From contig UQMB01000009.1 of NCBI GenBank assembly GCA_900541925.1, forward strand, positions 1-64,000: a stretch of 64,000 nt of DNA. The letters run 5' to 3'. Origin of the DNA: an uncultured Bacteroidales bacterium. Its GTDB lineage: Bacteria; Bacteroidota; Bacteroidia; Bacteroidales; UBA932. The notes beneath the pieces were generated by a model. It had not been told where the DNA came from, ran no database searches, and was given only the letters and a program-made list of their open reading frames with translations. The translations under genes and the position numbers were made by a program. Shown one piece after another: positions 17,177 through 25,791 of the stretch. Within the stretch, counting starts at the first letter, position 1, and every line of letters starts with the position of its first letter.

Positions 17177-17190
17177 CTTTCTATAAGAAT

Positions 17191-18669
17191 ATGGCAAAAG
17201 AGGTCACTAAGCGCACAGAGAATTATTCTCAGTGGTACAACGATCTGGTCATCAAGGCAGATCTGGCGGAGCAGTCCGCAGTCAGGGGATGTATGGTAAT
17301 CAAGCCGTACGGCTATGCGATATGGGAGAAGATGCAGGCCGCGCTGGACGGCAGGTTCAAGAAGACCGGCGTGCAGAACGCATACTTCCCGCTCTTCATC
17401 CCGAAGTCGTTCTTCAGTCGCGAGGCTGAACATGTGGCGGGCTTCGCCAAGGAGTGCGCCGTCGTCACGCACCACCGCCTGATGAACGACCCGGACGGGA
17501 AGGGGGTGGTCGTGGACCCGAGCGCGAAGCTTGAAGAAGAGCTCATCGTCCGCCCGACCTCCGAGACCATAATCTGGAGCACCTACAAGAACTGGATCAC
17601 CTCATGGAGGGATCTTCCGGTGCTCTGCAACCAATGGTGCAATGTGGTCCGCTGGGAGATGCGCACCAGGCTCTTCCTGCGCACCGCCGAATTCCTCTGG
17701 CAGGAGGGACACACGGCGCACGCCACAGCGGAAGAGGCTCTGGCAAAGGCCAACGAGATGGTGCAGGTATATGCCGACTTCGCGCGCAACGTGCTGGCAC
17801 TGCCGGTGATAGTGGGACACAAGAGCCCTAATGAGAGATTCGCCGGCGCCCTCGACACCCTCACCATCGAGGCCATGATGCAGGACGGCAAGGCCCTCCA
17901 GGCCGGCACGTCACACTTCCTCGGGCAGAACTTCGCCAAATCATTCGACGTGCAGTTCACCAACAAGGAAGGCAAGCAGGAATATGTCTGGGCCACCTCA
18001 TGGGGAGTGAGCACCAGGCTTATGGGCGCCCTCGTGATGGCTCACGGAGACGACAACGGGCTGGTGCTCCCGCCGAGGCTCGCGCCTATACAGGTCGTGA
18101 TGGTACCTATATATAAGACGGACGAGGAGCACGCGCAGGTGCTCGCCAAGATGGACGAGATCCGTCTCGCCCTCGACGGACTGGGAATCAGCTGCAAGAT
18201 AGACGACAGGGACACGCTGCGCCCGGGATTCAAGTTCGCTGAATGGGAACTCAAGGGCGTGCCGGTGCGTCTCGCCATGGGAGCGAGGGACCTCGCTTCC
18301 GGCACCGTGGAGGTGGCCCGCAGGGACACCCTCACCAAAGAGACCATGGCTCTCGAAGGCATCGCAGCGCATATCCAGGGCCTCCTCGAAGACATTCAGG
18401 CCAACATCTACAACAAGGCTCTCGCTTTCCGCGACTCCAACATCGAGAAATGCGACAGCTGGGACGAGTTCAAGGAGAAGATTCAGACAGGGAAGTTCCT
18501 CCTCTGCCACTGGGACGGCACCGTCGAGACCGAGCAGGCCATCAAGGACGCCACCAAGGCTACGATCAGGTGTATCCCTATAGACAGTTGCGTCTGCGAG
18601 GAAGAGGGCAAGGACATATTCTCGGGCAAGCCTTCAAGCAGGAGAGTCGTATTCGCAATCTCTTACTAA
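17191..18669 (+). CDS. proS: Prolyl-tRNA synthetase (type 3, archaeal-like)
   Basis: A 492-aa class II synthetase. The segment VIKPYGYAIWEKMQAALDGRFKKTGVQNAYFPLFIPKSF contains motif 1. RPTSETIIWSTYKNWITSWRDLP...RWEMRTRLFLRTAEFLWQEGHTAH is motif 2, and the anticodon-binding domain (MVPIYK...GISCKIDDRDTLRPGFKFAEWELKGVPVRLAMGARDL) follows. The editing domain of the bacterial type is absent. This shorter archaeal/eukaryote-like form is standard for Bacteroidota. Start chosen at MAKEVTK. Confidence 0.96.
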   Translation: MAKEVTKRTENYSQWYNDLVIKADLAEQSAVRGCMVIKPYGYAIWEKMQAALDGRFKKTGVQNAYFPLFIPKSFFSREAEHVAGFAKECAVVTHHRLMNDPDGKGVVVDPSAKLEEELIVRPTSETIIWSTYKNWITSWRDLPVLCNQWCNVVRWEMRTRLFLRTAEFLWQEGHTAHATAEEALAKANEMVQVYADFARNVLALPVIVGHKSPNERFAGALDTLTIEAMMQDGKALQAGTSHFLGQNFAKSFDVQFTNKEGKQEYVWATSWGVSTRLMGALVMAHGDDNGLVLPPRLAPIQVVMVPIYKTDEEHAQVLAKMDEIRLALDGLGISCKIDDRDTLRPGFKFAEWELKGVPVRLAMGARDLASGTVEVARRDTLTKETMALEGIAAHIQGLLEDIQANIYNKALAFRDSNIEKCDSWDEFKEKIQTGKFLLCHWDGTVETEQAIKDATKATIRCIPIDSCVCEEEGKDIFSGKPSSRRVVFAISY

Positions 18670-18670
18670 G

Positions 18671-19678
18671 ATGAAACGGGTCATCACACTGGCGATTGCC
18701 GCCATCTCGGCGACGTTGAGCCTACACGCGCAGGACGATGCGCTCCAGAAGGCGATGGAAGCGGCGGCGGCTGCGCTTCAGGAAGCTCCCGCAGCCAAGA
18801 GTGCGGAAGACAAGCCCCAGTATTGGAACAGCTGGACACAGTTCGACCTCGGCACCAGCAACACCAGCCTCTGGAACTGGGCGGCAGGAGGATACAACAC
18901 CCTTACGCTCAGCATAGGGGCCGACGCCAACGCCAACTACTCCAAGGAACTGGTAAGCTGGACCAACCGTCTCCAGCTGCAATACAGATTCCTCTGGTCG
19001 GCGGACAAGGAGAACCTGCTCCAGAAGAGCAACGACCTCATCAAGTTCGAGAGCCGTCTCGCGTACAAGATCCTCAAGGACAGCAAGTGGAACTACACGG
19101 CATCATTCGACTTCCGCTCCCAGTTCACGGACAGTTATGACTCCTACAAGCAGGACGAGCAGAGCGGCAAATGGGACGGGACGCTGAAGTCCAGTTTCCT
19201 CTCCCCGGCCTACTCCACGATGGCGCTCGGTATGGAATGGACCCCGACTGACTGGTTCAATGTCAACATAGCGCCTCTCACGGGAGGTTTCACCATCTGT
19301 ACCAAGGAAGAGCTCAGGAAGAAATACGGAATGAAGCTCAAGGAGCCGGAACTGGATCCGCTGGTGGGGAGCAACTACCACAGCCAGCTCTTCCAGTTCG
19401 GTGCCCAGATAAAGGTCAACTACAGGACTTCGATCAACGACGTCTTCAAATACGAGACGCAGCTGGTTCTATTCACCGACTACCTCAACAAGCCGTTCTC
19501 CTACAACCGTGTCAACTGGGACAACAAGATTACCTGGCAGCTCGCCAAGTACTTCAAGATCGGTCTCAGCACATGGATGATCTACGACCCTATCGTAGTC
19601 ATCGACGGCAAGCAGAGGATACAGTTCAAGGAGTTCTTCTCCATCAACTTCACCTATCTCATAAGCAACAAGAGATGA
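18671..19678 (+). CDS. DUF3078 outer-membrane protein
   Basis: A 335-aa protein with Sec signal peptide (MKRVITLAIAAISATLSLHAQ) and beta-barrel-like strands. The segment YWNSWTQFDLGTSNTSLWNWAAGGYNTLTLSIGADANANY is the DUF3078 hallmark. It starts 1 nt after the proS stop, so it is cotranscribed. The next gene, tilS, overlaps its stop (ATGA). The family is common in Bacteroidota and its biochemical role is not established. Confidence 0.85.
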   Translation: MKRVITLAIAAISATLSLHAQDDALQKAMEAAAAALQEAPAAKSAEDKPQYWNSWTQFDLGTSNTSLWNWAAGGYNTLTLSIGADANANYSKELVSWTNRLQLQYRFLWSADKENLLQKSNDLIKFESRLAYKILKDSKWNYTASFDFRSQFTDSYDSYKQDEQSGKWDGTLKSSFLSPAYSTMALGMEWTPTDWFNVNIAPLTGGFTICTKEELRKKYGMKLKEPELDPLVGSNYHSQLFQFGAQIKVNYRTSINDVFKYETQLVLFTDYLNKPFSYNRVNWDNKITWQLAKYFKIGLSTWMIYDPIVVIDGKQRIQFKEFFSINFTYLISNKR

Positions 19679-20907
19679 AGCGTATCCTCCTCGCGGTAAG
19701 CGGCGGCATAGACTCCATGTATATGGCATACAGGGCTTCGGAGCTTTTCCCCGGAGCCCGTTTTGCAGTAGCCCACTGCAATTTCACGCTGCGCGGGGGA
19801 GAATCCGACGGAGACGAGGCATTCGTGAAGGAATGGTGCCGGGCCCACGGGGTGGAGTTCTTCTCGAAGAGGTTCGACACGGCCCGGTACGCCGGGGAGC
19901 ATTCACTGAGTATCGAGATGGCAGCCAGGGAACTGCGCTACGCCTGGTTCGCGCAGCTGTGCCCGGAGCACGGATTCGAGGCGGTGGCAGTGGCGCACAA
20001 CGCCAATGACAACGCCGAGACGCTGCTGCTCAACCTGTTGAGAGGCACCGGAATACGCGGTATCAGCGGAATGGGCTGCCGCCCCGGGGTCCTGAGGCCG
20101 CTGCTCGGCATCGAGAGGGATGAAATCCGGCGGTGGATGGAGGAGCGCGGGTTCGGGTGGAGAGAGGACAGCACCAACAGCGAGAATGAATACAAGCGCA
20201 ACAGGCTGCGCAACGAGGTCTTCCCCGTCCTCAAGGAGCTGAACCCTTCATTCATACGCACCCTCAACGAGGACATGACAAGGTTCGCCCAGGTGCGGGA
20301 CATAGCGGAAGACTATTTCATCGCGGCACGGGAGAAAGTGCTGCTGCCAGGAGGCGGGATTTCCGTGCCGGCGCTGAGAGAGTTCCCCCACCGGGACTAT
20401 GTGCTCTGGAGACTTCTGGAAGACAGCGGCATCGGGAGAAGCGAGTTCGAATCGCTGAAAAGGGCGATTGACGAAGGCGGCCCGGCGGGAGGCAAGAGGT
20501 TCGGCCCGGTGGAGGCAGTCTCTTCGGAACTGCGCATAAGAAAGCCGCGGCCGGCGAGGGAGCTGCACTGCGAAATCATCCGGCGGCAAGAGCTCGGCTC
20601 CCTGAAACAGGAGGAGGGCACACTGATAGCGGACCGCTCGAAGCTCAGCTGGCCGCTTAAGATAAGACCTTGGCAGGCCGGGGATTGGATGCGCCCGCTC
20701 GGGATGGGCGGCCGCCGGAAGAAACTGTCCGACATCTTCACGGATCTCGGATGGTCGGCCCAGGACAAGGAGGAGGCGGAAGTGATCGAGCTTGACGGGC
20801 ATCATGTGGCCGCTCTTCTGTGCTGCCGCATAGATGAAGGCGTCAAGGTCGGAGAAGACTGCGCGGAAGTGGTGCGCATGAGCTATCGCCCTGTCGCGTC
20901 TATATAG
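19675..20907 (+). CDS. tilS: tRNA(Ile)-lysidine synthase
   Basis: A 410-aa PP-loop ATPase that puts lysidine on C34 of tRNA-Ile(CAU). The PP-loop VSGGIDS is at 8-14. The HNANDNAETLLLNLLRGTG motif and the RPLLGI segment are typical, and the C-terminal domain ends in SDIFTDLGW...VIELDGHHVAALL. The ATG at 19675 overlaps the DUF3078 stop; a longer in-frame reading upstream lacks sense. The 3' end overlaps the convergent divIC-like gene by 25 bp. Confidence 0.93.
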   Translation: MKRILLAVSGGIDSMYMAYRASELFPGARFAVAHCNFTLRGGESDGDEAFVKEWCRAHGVEFFSKRFDTARYAGEHSLSIEMAARELRYAWFAQLCPEHGFEAVAVAHNANDNAETLLLNLLRGTGIRGISGMGCRPGVLRPLLGIERDEIRRWMEERGFGWREDSTNSENEYKRNRLRNEVFPVLKELNPSFIRTLNEDMTRFAQVRDIAEDYFIAAREKVLLPGGGISVPALREFPHRDYVLWRLLEDSGIGRSEFESLKRAIDEGGPAGGKRFGPVEAVSSELRIRKPRPARELHCEIIRRQELGSLKQEEGTLIADRSKLSWPLKIRPWQAGDWMRPLGMGGRRKKLSDIFTDLGWSAQDKEEAEVIELDGHHVAALLCCRIDEGVKVGEDCAEVVRMSYRPVASI

Positions 20908-21212
20908 ACATCCTCTCCCGGGGCGGCGAAATAATATGTCTCCCTGGCGAAGCGCTCAAGGGAGTCCCGTTTAGTAAGGAGGTCTTCCAGCTGACGGTCA
21001 AGGCCGGCGTTCTTGACTTCAAGCGCCCTTATCTGCTTCTGCTGGGAGCGGAGCGTGAAGCCGGCGTTTATCCATGTCAGGACATTGTCTTTCTTGACGA
21101 ACATGAACAGTACGAACAGCGCCGTGGCCACAATGGCATAGCGCAGAAAAGAGCGCTGCTCTCCCCTGCCCTTATCCTTGGACCTGTTCCATAAATCTTT
21201 GAAAACTCCCAT
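20883..21212 (-). CDS. Septum formation initiator (FtsB/DivIC family)
   Basis: A 109-aa protein from ATG 21212. The layout is a short cytoplasmic tail, one membrane segment (FLRYAIVATALFVLFMFV) at about 23-40, then a coiled coil (LRSQQKQIRALEVKNAGLDRQLEDLLTKRDSLERFARETYYF) and the 'E..Y' ending typical of FtsB/DivIC. It would link FtsL and FtsQ in the divisome. The start carries a -7 box (TATTTTTG) on the minus strand at 21223-21230. Confidence 0.85.
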   Translation of the reverse strand: MGVFKDLWNRSKDKGRGEQRSFLRYAIVATALFVLFMFVKKDNVLTWINAGFTLRSQQKQIRALEVKNAGLDRQLEDLLTKRDSLERFARETYYFAAPGEDVYIDATGR

Positions 21213-21222
21213 AGACTTTGCG

Positions 21223-21240
21223 CAAAAATAACTAAATTTG
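21223..21240. promoter_or_regulatory. Back-to-back promoter boxes (divIC-like gene and nucleotidyltransferase)
   Basis: TATTTTTG on the minus strand (21230-21223) and TAAATTTG on the plus strand (21233-21240) are 2 nt apart. They drive divergent genes starting at 21212 and 21271. RNA polymerases at the two sites would exclude each other. Confidence 0.5.
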
Positions 21241-21270
21241 TCCAAACTCAAAACCAAACGACACTCTATT

Positions 21271-22203
21271 ATGAAACCTGCACTTTTGGTCCTTGCGGCC
21301 GGTATGGGCAGCCGCTACGGCGGGCTCAAGCAGATGGACGGTCTCGGGCCGAACGCGGAGACCATCATCGACTATTCTATCTATGACGCGGTGAACGCGG
21401 GATTCGGAAAAGTCGTATATGTAGTACGTGAGTATTTCCTCGAAGCCTTCCAGGAAAGCGTGAAGAAAAAATACGGCTCTGTCAAGTGCCCGGACGGGAC
21501 TCCCCTCGAGTTCGTCTTCGTCACACAGGAGCTCGGCAAGATTCCGGCAGGGTTCACCCTCAACCCGGAGAGGCAGAAGCCATGGGGCACTGCGCACGCG
21601 GTGCTGATGGCCAAGGATGTCATCAAGGAGCCGTTCCTCGTCATCAACGGTGACGACTTCTACGGCAGGGAGTCATTCCGCATCGCCGCCGAATGGTGCA
21701 GGGAACACGCCGAAAGCAAGGGCGTCTACTCAATAGTCGGTTTCGAACTGGACCACACCCTGAGCGAGTCCGGCGGCGTGTCAAGAGGCATCTGCCATTA
21801 TGATTCACGGCACCGCCTGACAGATGTGGTTGAGCATCTCAATATCATCAAGGGCGCTGACGGCGAGGTCACAGGTGACAACTCCATCAGCGGAGAGCAT
21901 GTCAAGCTCAACGGCAAGGACCTCTGCTCCATGAACATGTGGGGATTCACCCCTGACTTCTTCCCTATGGCTGAAGATATCTTCAAGGCCTTCCTCGAGG
22001 AGAACAGCCAGGAACTCAAGAAAGAATTCTATATCCCGTATGCCGTGGATGTGATGATAAAGAAGGGGGAAGCCGGATGCGAGGTGCTCTCCACACCGTC
22101 CCGCTGGTTCGGAGTCACATACAAAGAGGACCGCCCTGCCGTGGTGGCCAAATTCGCCCAGCTGGCCGCGGACGGCATCTATCCGTCTCCTCTCTACAGA
22201 TAA
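21271..22203 (+). CDS. NTP-transferase domain protein
   Basis: A 310-aa protein. The nucleotidyltransferase signature LVLAAGMGSRYGGLKQMDGLGP is at 5-27. A typical INGDDFYG metal/substrate motif and a Bacteroidota-specific C-terminal half (WFGVTYKEDRPAVVAKFAQLAADGIYPSPLY) follow. Homologues are annotated as sugar-1-phosphate nucleotidyltransferases of unknown substrate. The CPBP gene starts 6 nt downstream, so the pair may be cotranscribed. Start at the ATG in front of MKPALLV. Confidence 0.85.
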   Translation: MKPALLVLAAGMGSRYGGLKQMDGLGPNAETIIDYSIYDAVNAGFGKVVYVVREYFLEAFQESVKKKYGSVKCPDGTPLEFVFVTQELGKIPAGFTLNPERQKPWGTAHAVLMAKDVIKEPFLVINGDDFYGRESFRIAAEWCREHAESKGVYSIVGFELDHTLSESGGVSRGICHYDSRHRLTDVVEHLNIIKGADGEVTGDNSISGEHVKLNGKDLCSMNMWGFTPDFFPMAEDIFKAFLEENSQELKKEFYIPYAVDVMIKKGEAGCEVLSTPSRWFGVTYKEDRPAVVAKFAQLAADGIYPSPLYR

Positions 22204-22209
22204 ACGACA

Positions 22210-23097
22210 ATGGGAAAGAAAGTCCGCAATTACAAGTTCTTCGACAATTACTCCTGGTTCGTGCCGGGAGTCAAGGAAATGCTCATCCTCCTTCTGATGC
22301 TCCTGCTCGGAGGCGTCCTCGGCAATGTCATCACATTGCTGTTCACCGCCGTGCTCGGAACTGCGAAGGGGACGGAATACGCGATGGTCGTCTCCTACCC
22401 TGTGATGTTCATCCCGGCCATGATGTATGCGGGGGCGAAGAGCAGGGCAAGGAGCTTCACCGGAGGCGGGCTGAAACTGGACAGCGACAATTTCAGCCCA
22501 GTCGGAGGGGCATTGTGCGCCCTGCTGGCCGCTGTCGGGACCATGACCCTCGCGTTCTGCACGGATGCGCTGAACCAGTTGATGCCACCGGCGCCGGAGT
22601 GGCTTGAGCAGATGCTCAAGAGCATGACGCAAGGTAATTTCTTCCTCAACTTCTTGTGCGTGAGCATATTCGCCCCATTCTTCGAAGAGTGGCTATGCCG
22701 AGGCATGGTTCTAAGAGGCCTGCTCGGCAACAAGGTGAAACCATCATGGGCCATCGTGATATCGGCGCTTTTCTTCGCCATGATACACCTCAACCCATGG
22801 CAGGCGCTGCCGGCCTTCCTGCTCGGATGCCTGTTCGGCTATGTATATTACAAGACCGGTTCACTCAAGCTTACGATGTTGATGCACTTCACCAACAACA
22901 CCTTGGCGCTGGTCATGTCCAACATCGATTCACTCAAGGATGCGGACAACTGGGCCGAGCTGTTGCCGGGAGTCCAGTACTGGATCCTGTTCGCAGTCTG
23001 CTTCATGGCCACCTACCTGGTGGTGATGAAGTTCAAGAGAGTCGAAAGCGCTCCGGAAGGGAACTGCGACAGCGTCCCGTCTCTGTTCGCGGAGTAA
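22210..23097 (+). CDS. CPBP-family intramembrane glutamic endopeptidase
   Basis: A 295-aa polytopic membrane protein of the CAAX protease/bacteriocin-processing (Abi) type. The motifs are in order: FFEEWLCRG (EExxxR), FFAMIHLNPWQ (FxxxH) and MHFTNNTLAL (HxxxN). A signal-like first helix and about seven hydrophobic segments are visible. Family members cleave prenylated or secreted substrates or confer self-immunity; no bacteriocin gene is nearby, so the substrate is unknown. Confidence 0.88.
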   Translation: MGKKVRNYKFFDNYSWFVPGVKEMLILLLMLLLGGVLGNVITLLFTAVLGTAKGTEYAMVVSYPVMFIPAMMYAGAKSRARSFTGGGLKLDSDNFSPVGGALCALLAAVGTMTLAFCTDALNQLMPPAPEWLEQMLKSMTQGNFFLNFLCVSIFAPFFEEWLCRGMVLRGLLGNKVKPSWAIVISALFFAMIHLNPWQALPAFLLGCLFGYVYYKTGSLKLTMLMHFTNNTLALVMSNIDSLKDADNWAELLPGVQYWILFAVCFMATYLVVMKFKRVESAPEGNCDSVPSLFAE

Positions 23098-23100
23098 TCC

Positions 23101-23272
23101 CTAAGAAGTTGTTTTGAATTTATTTGTCATAAATTTTATGAAGATTTTTCTGTCAGAGTTTTTTCTGGATTTTGAGAAAGATAGTAGAACTATCTGACCG
23201 AAAAAGCCAGGAAAAAATATGGCGAAAAAGCAAGTAAAAGAATTTTCAACATAAATCAAAACAACTTCTAAG
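23101..23272. repeat. 172-bp inverted-repeat element (second MITE-like family)
   Basis: The 17-bp terminus CTAAGAAGTTGTTTTGA is inverted at 23256-23272 with one mismatch. The A/T-rich interior contains the hairpin GATAGT-AGA-ACTATC and an enclosing TTTTTTCTGG...CCAGGAAAAAA pairing, so the whole unit can fold into a long hairpin. No coding capacity. It lies between the convergent CPBP and folP genes. Unlike the 159-bp element, only one copy is in this window. Confidence 0.65.
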
Positions 23273-23280
23273 AGTTCAGA

Positions 23281-24012
23281 TTATTCAAGCCCGGCTGTCT
23301 GCCGGGCTTTTTTGACATCATGCACACGCAGGATGTCGGCCCCGTGGTCAAGCGCGACGCGGTGCGCCTTCTCGGTGTCCCCCGCCGTGAAACGCTTGTC
23401 GGCGGCCCCGATGAGAATCCGCTTCCCGAGTACCTTGAAATCTTCCAGATGCTCCAGGATCTCCCAGTTCTGCTCAGCGGTCTTGGCGAATCCCAAGCCC
23501 GGGTCGAGAATCCAGTCCGTGATGCCGTTTGTGGCCGCGGTTATCGCAAAACCGCCGAAATACTCAAGAAGTTCCGGGATCACTCCTTCAGGATAGTCGC
23601 ACTGGTTGTCCATCGTGCGCGGGTTGCCCCTCTTGTGCATGGCGATATAGGGCAGGCCCAGGCTCCCTACCATCTTGAGCATCTGCGGGTCATCCTCCCC
23701 GGCGGAGATGTCATTGACTATAAATCTCCCGAAGGTCTCGAATGTCCTGCGCACAATCTCGGCGCTCGTGGTGTCAACTGATATGGGAACGGCCCGGTCA
23801 AGCCTGCGGAGCACCGGCTCAAGCCTGCTCCATTCCTCCTCCACGCCCACATCGGCGGCACCCGGCCTGGTGGATACGGCCCCGAGGTCTATAATGTCCG
23901 CCCCTTCCTGCAGCATACTGTCTATTCTCGGTATCGCCTCCTCCGTCTTGACACGGCTGGAAGCCCAAAATGAATCCGGTGTCAGATTCACGATTCCCAT
24001 TATCTTTACCAT
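23281..24012 (-). CDS. folP: Dihydropteroate synthase
   Basis: A 243-aa folate enzyme that joins p-aminobenzoate to the pterin diphosphate. The GIVNLTPDSF signature is at 5-14, DIIDLGAVSTRPGA follows, and IAMHKRG, DWILDPGLGFAKTAEQN and a late DILRVHDV complete the TIM-barrel motifs. The ATG at 24012 follows a TACTTTTG box. The reading frame could extend upstream but then crosses the tmk start region. It is somewhat shorter than average (about 270 aa). Confidence 0.93.
   Translation of the reverse strand: MVKIMGIVNLTPDSFWASSRVKTEEAIPRIDSMLQEGADIIDLGAVSTRPGAADVGVEEEWSRLEPVLRRLDRAVPISVDTTSAEIVRRTFETFGRFIVNDISAGEDDPQMLKMVGSLGLPYIAMHKRGNPRTMDNQCDYPEGVIPELLEYFGGFAITAATNGITDWILDPGLGFAKTAEQNWEILEHLEDFKVLGKRILIGAADKRFTAGDTEKAHRVALDHGADILRVHDVKKARQTAGLE
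23287..23313 (+). terminator. Plus-strand intrinsic terminator inside the 3' end of folP
   Basis: AAGCCCGGC-TGTCT-GCCGGGCTT followed by TTTT (23310-23313) reads as an intrinsic terminator for the convergent CPBP transcript. On the opposite strand the same bases encode the last folP residues, where no T run follows the hairpin. Confidence 0.7.
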
Positions 24013-24016
24013 AATG

Positions 24017-24044
24017 CAAAAGTAGCAAAAAATCCATACCTTTG
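24017..24044. promoter_or_regulatory. Divergent promoter boxes of folP and tmk
   Basis: TACTTTTG on the minus strand (24024-24017) ends 4 nt before the folP ATG. TACCTTTG on the plus strand (24037-24044) ends 5 nt before the tmk ATG. Both imply leaderless or near-leaderless messages. Confidence 0.6.
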
Positions 24045-24049
24045 CGTCT

Positions 24050-24733
24050 ATGCTGATAGTATTGGAAGGTCTGGACGGGGCCGGAAAGTCCACGCAGGTC
24101 AGGATGCTCAGGGAGTATCTCGAGAGCGTGTGCCCCAAGGTTGAATACATACATTTCCCCAGGTATGACGCGCCGGTCTACGGTGAGCTGATAAGCAGGT
24201 TCCTGCGCGGGGATTTCGGCTCGATAGAGTCGGTGCACCCCCAGCTGGTGGCGCTCCTGTTCGCGGAGGACAGGCACGGCGCAGCCCCTGCGATAAAGAA
24301 GGCCCTCGAGGACGGGAGCACGGTGCTGCTGGACCGCTATGTCTATTCCAACATCGCATACCAGTGCGCCAAACTGCGCTCTCCACGTGAGGCTGAATCC
24401 CTCAGGCAGTGGATACTCGACACAGAATACGGACAGTTCAACCTGCCGAGACCGAATCTCAACCTGTTCCTCGACGTGCCGATAAGTTTCGTGGAGCGGA
24501 GCCTCTCGGCCCAGAGAGGCGGAGACGACAGGGAATACCTGCACGGCGGCAGCGACATCCACGAAGCCAGCATCGACTTCCAGCGCAGAGTCAGGGACTT
24601 CTATCGCGGGCAGGCATCCAAAGACCCGAGTTTCATCACCGTCGGGTGCTCGGACAGCGACGGGCAGATGCTCGCGGCGGAAAACATTTTCAGCAAGATA
24701 AAGGAGATTTATGAGAATCGTAAGGAGAATTAG
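24050..24733 (+). CDS. tmk: Thymidylate kinase
   Basis: A 227-aa dTMP kinase. The P-loop EGLDGAGKST is at 6-15, the DRY-type motif appears as LLDRYVYSNIAYQCAK, and the FLDVPISF segment follows. The lid region is SAQRGGDDREYL. Gene order with folP is divergent. It overlaps the next gene by 23 bp. Length is slightly above the usual 205-215, mostly from the lid insert. Confidence 0.92.
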   Translation: MLIVLEGLDGAGKSTQVRMLREYLESVCPKVEYIHFPRYDAPVYGELISRFLRGDFGSIESVHPQLVALLFAEDRHGAAPAIKKALEDGSTVLLDRYVYSNIAYQCAKLRSPREAESLRQWILDTEYGQFNLPRPNLNLFLDVPISFVERSLSAQRGGDDREYLHGGSDIHEASIDFQRRVRDFYRGQASKDPSFITVGCSDSDGQMLAAENIFSKIKEIYENRKEN

Positions 24734-25733
24734 CGCCATCATCATCGGCTTCGTGTTCTTCGTGGCCGGTCTGCTCAAGCTGATGGACCCCGTCGGCGCC
24801 GGGCTTGTCGTGGAGGAGTATTTCAAGTTCCTGCACCTTGGCTTCCTGCGGCCGCTCTCATATTTCACCGGAGCCGCCGGAGCCCTGGCCGAAACGCTGC
24901 TCGGGGCCGCCCTGCTCTGCGGAGTGTGGAGAAGGCTCACCGGAATCGTCACGCTTGCAGTGCTTGGCGCGTTCACCATTCTCACGCTGGTGCTGCTGAT
25001 TTTCAACCCTTCCATGGACTGCGGCTGTTTCGGCGAAGCCGTGCATCTGACTCACCTTCAGAGTTTCCTGAAAAACATCGCCCTGCTCGCGCTGTGGGCG
25101 GCGGCGTTCCTGCCACCTGGCAACCAGGAACCTACACGCAAGGTCAAGTATGTCAGTTTCTGCATCACCGGAGTGTCAGTGTGCCTGTTTTTCCTATACT
25201 CCTCCCTGTCCATCCCGTTAGTGGATTTCACCAACTATAAGAGCGGGTCCGAGCTGACCGGCGAGGGCTTGTCTTTTAGCGACGCAGGCGGAGAGTATGC
25301 TGACTCTCTGGCACTTGAGGACAGGGTACTGATTTCTTCCGTGTATGATCCGGCCAAGCTGTCGGACAAGAGTTGGGACAAGATCGCAGACCTTCTGCGC
25401 AAGGCCTCCGAGACCGGGTACACGCCTCTGCTTCTGGCCGCATCCTACCCGGAAGAGATGTCGGAGCTCGCCGGACCTGAAGTGCTGCCGTACACATACT
25501 TCGCCGACCGCAAGACGCTTCTGACGCTCAACCGCTCCAACGGAGGGCTCTGCTACGCCGCCGACGGGCAGATCATCAGCAAGTGGTCGCTCAACCGCCC
25601 GCCGAAAAGGGAGGAACTGCAGAGCATGCTGCAGACAGACCCGACGGAGACGATAATCACCCGGACCAGCTCGGACAGGCTCAAGTTGCAGGGCTTCCTG
25701 CTGTATGTCTTCGCTGTAATGCTTCTGCTGTAA
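24711..25733 (+). CDS. MauE/DoxX-like membrane protein
   Basis: A 340-aa protein with four N-terminal membrane segments (AIIIGFVFFVAGLLKLMDP, YFTGAAGALAETLLGAALLC, TIVTLAVLG-type, LQSFLKNIALLALWA). FNPSMDCGCFGEAVHLT is the methylamine-utilisation MauE / DoxX 'DCGCFG' motif. A soluble domain and a final C-terminal helix follow. Homologues are redox- or disulfide-related and often sit near folate or thymidylate genes in Bacteroidales. Function inferred only. It overlaps the tmk 3' end. Confidence 0.75.
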   Translation: MRIVRRISAIIIGFVFFVAGLLKLMDPVGAGLVVEEYFKFLHLGFLRPLSYFTGAAGALAETLLGAALLCGVWRRLTGIVTLAVLGAFTILTLVLLIFNPSMDCGCFGEAVHLTHLQSFLKNIALLALWAAAFLPPGNQEPTRKVKYVSFCITGVSVCLFFLYSSLSIPLVDFTNYKSGSELTGEGLSFSDAGGEYADSLALEDRVLISSVYDPAKLSDKSWDKIADLLRKASETGYTPLLLAASYPEEMSELAGPEVLPYTYFADRKTLLTLNRSNGGLCYAADGQIISKWSLNRPPKREELQSMLQTDPTETIITRTSSDRLKLQGFLLYVFAVMLLL

Positions 25734-25746
25734 GACATTTTACTAA

Positions 25747-25777
25747 AGGCGGGCTTTCGGGGCCCGCCTCAGTTTTC
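25747..25777. terminator. Bidirectional terminator between the MauE-like gene and hisS
   Basis: AGGCGGGC-(7-nt loop)-GCCCGCCT, then CAGTTTTC on the plus side. It lies between two convergent genes. Confidence 0.7.
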
Positions 25778-25791
25778 TATGTGCCGCAAGG

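Noticed and set aside
17111..17190. T-box or other amino-acid riboswitch upstream of proS
   Set aside because: No T-box sequence (TGGNACC-like) or matching specifier loop is seen; the folded leader is explained by simple hairpins.
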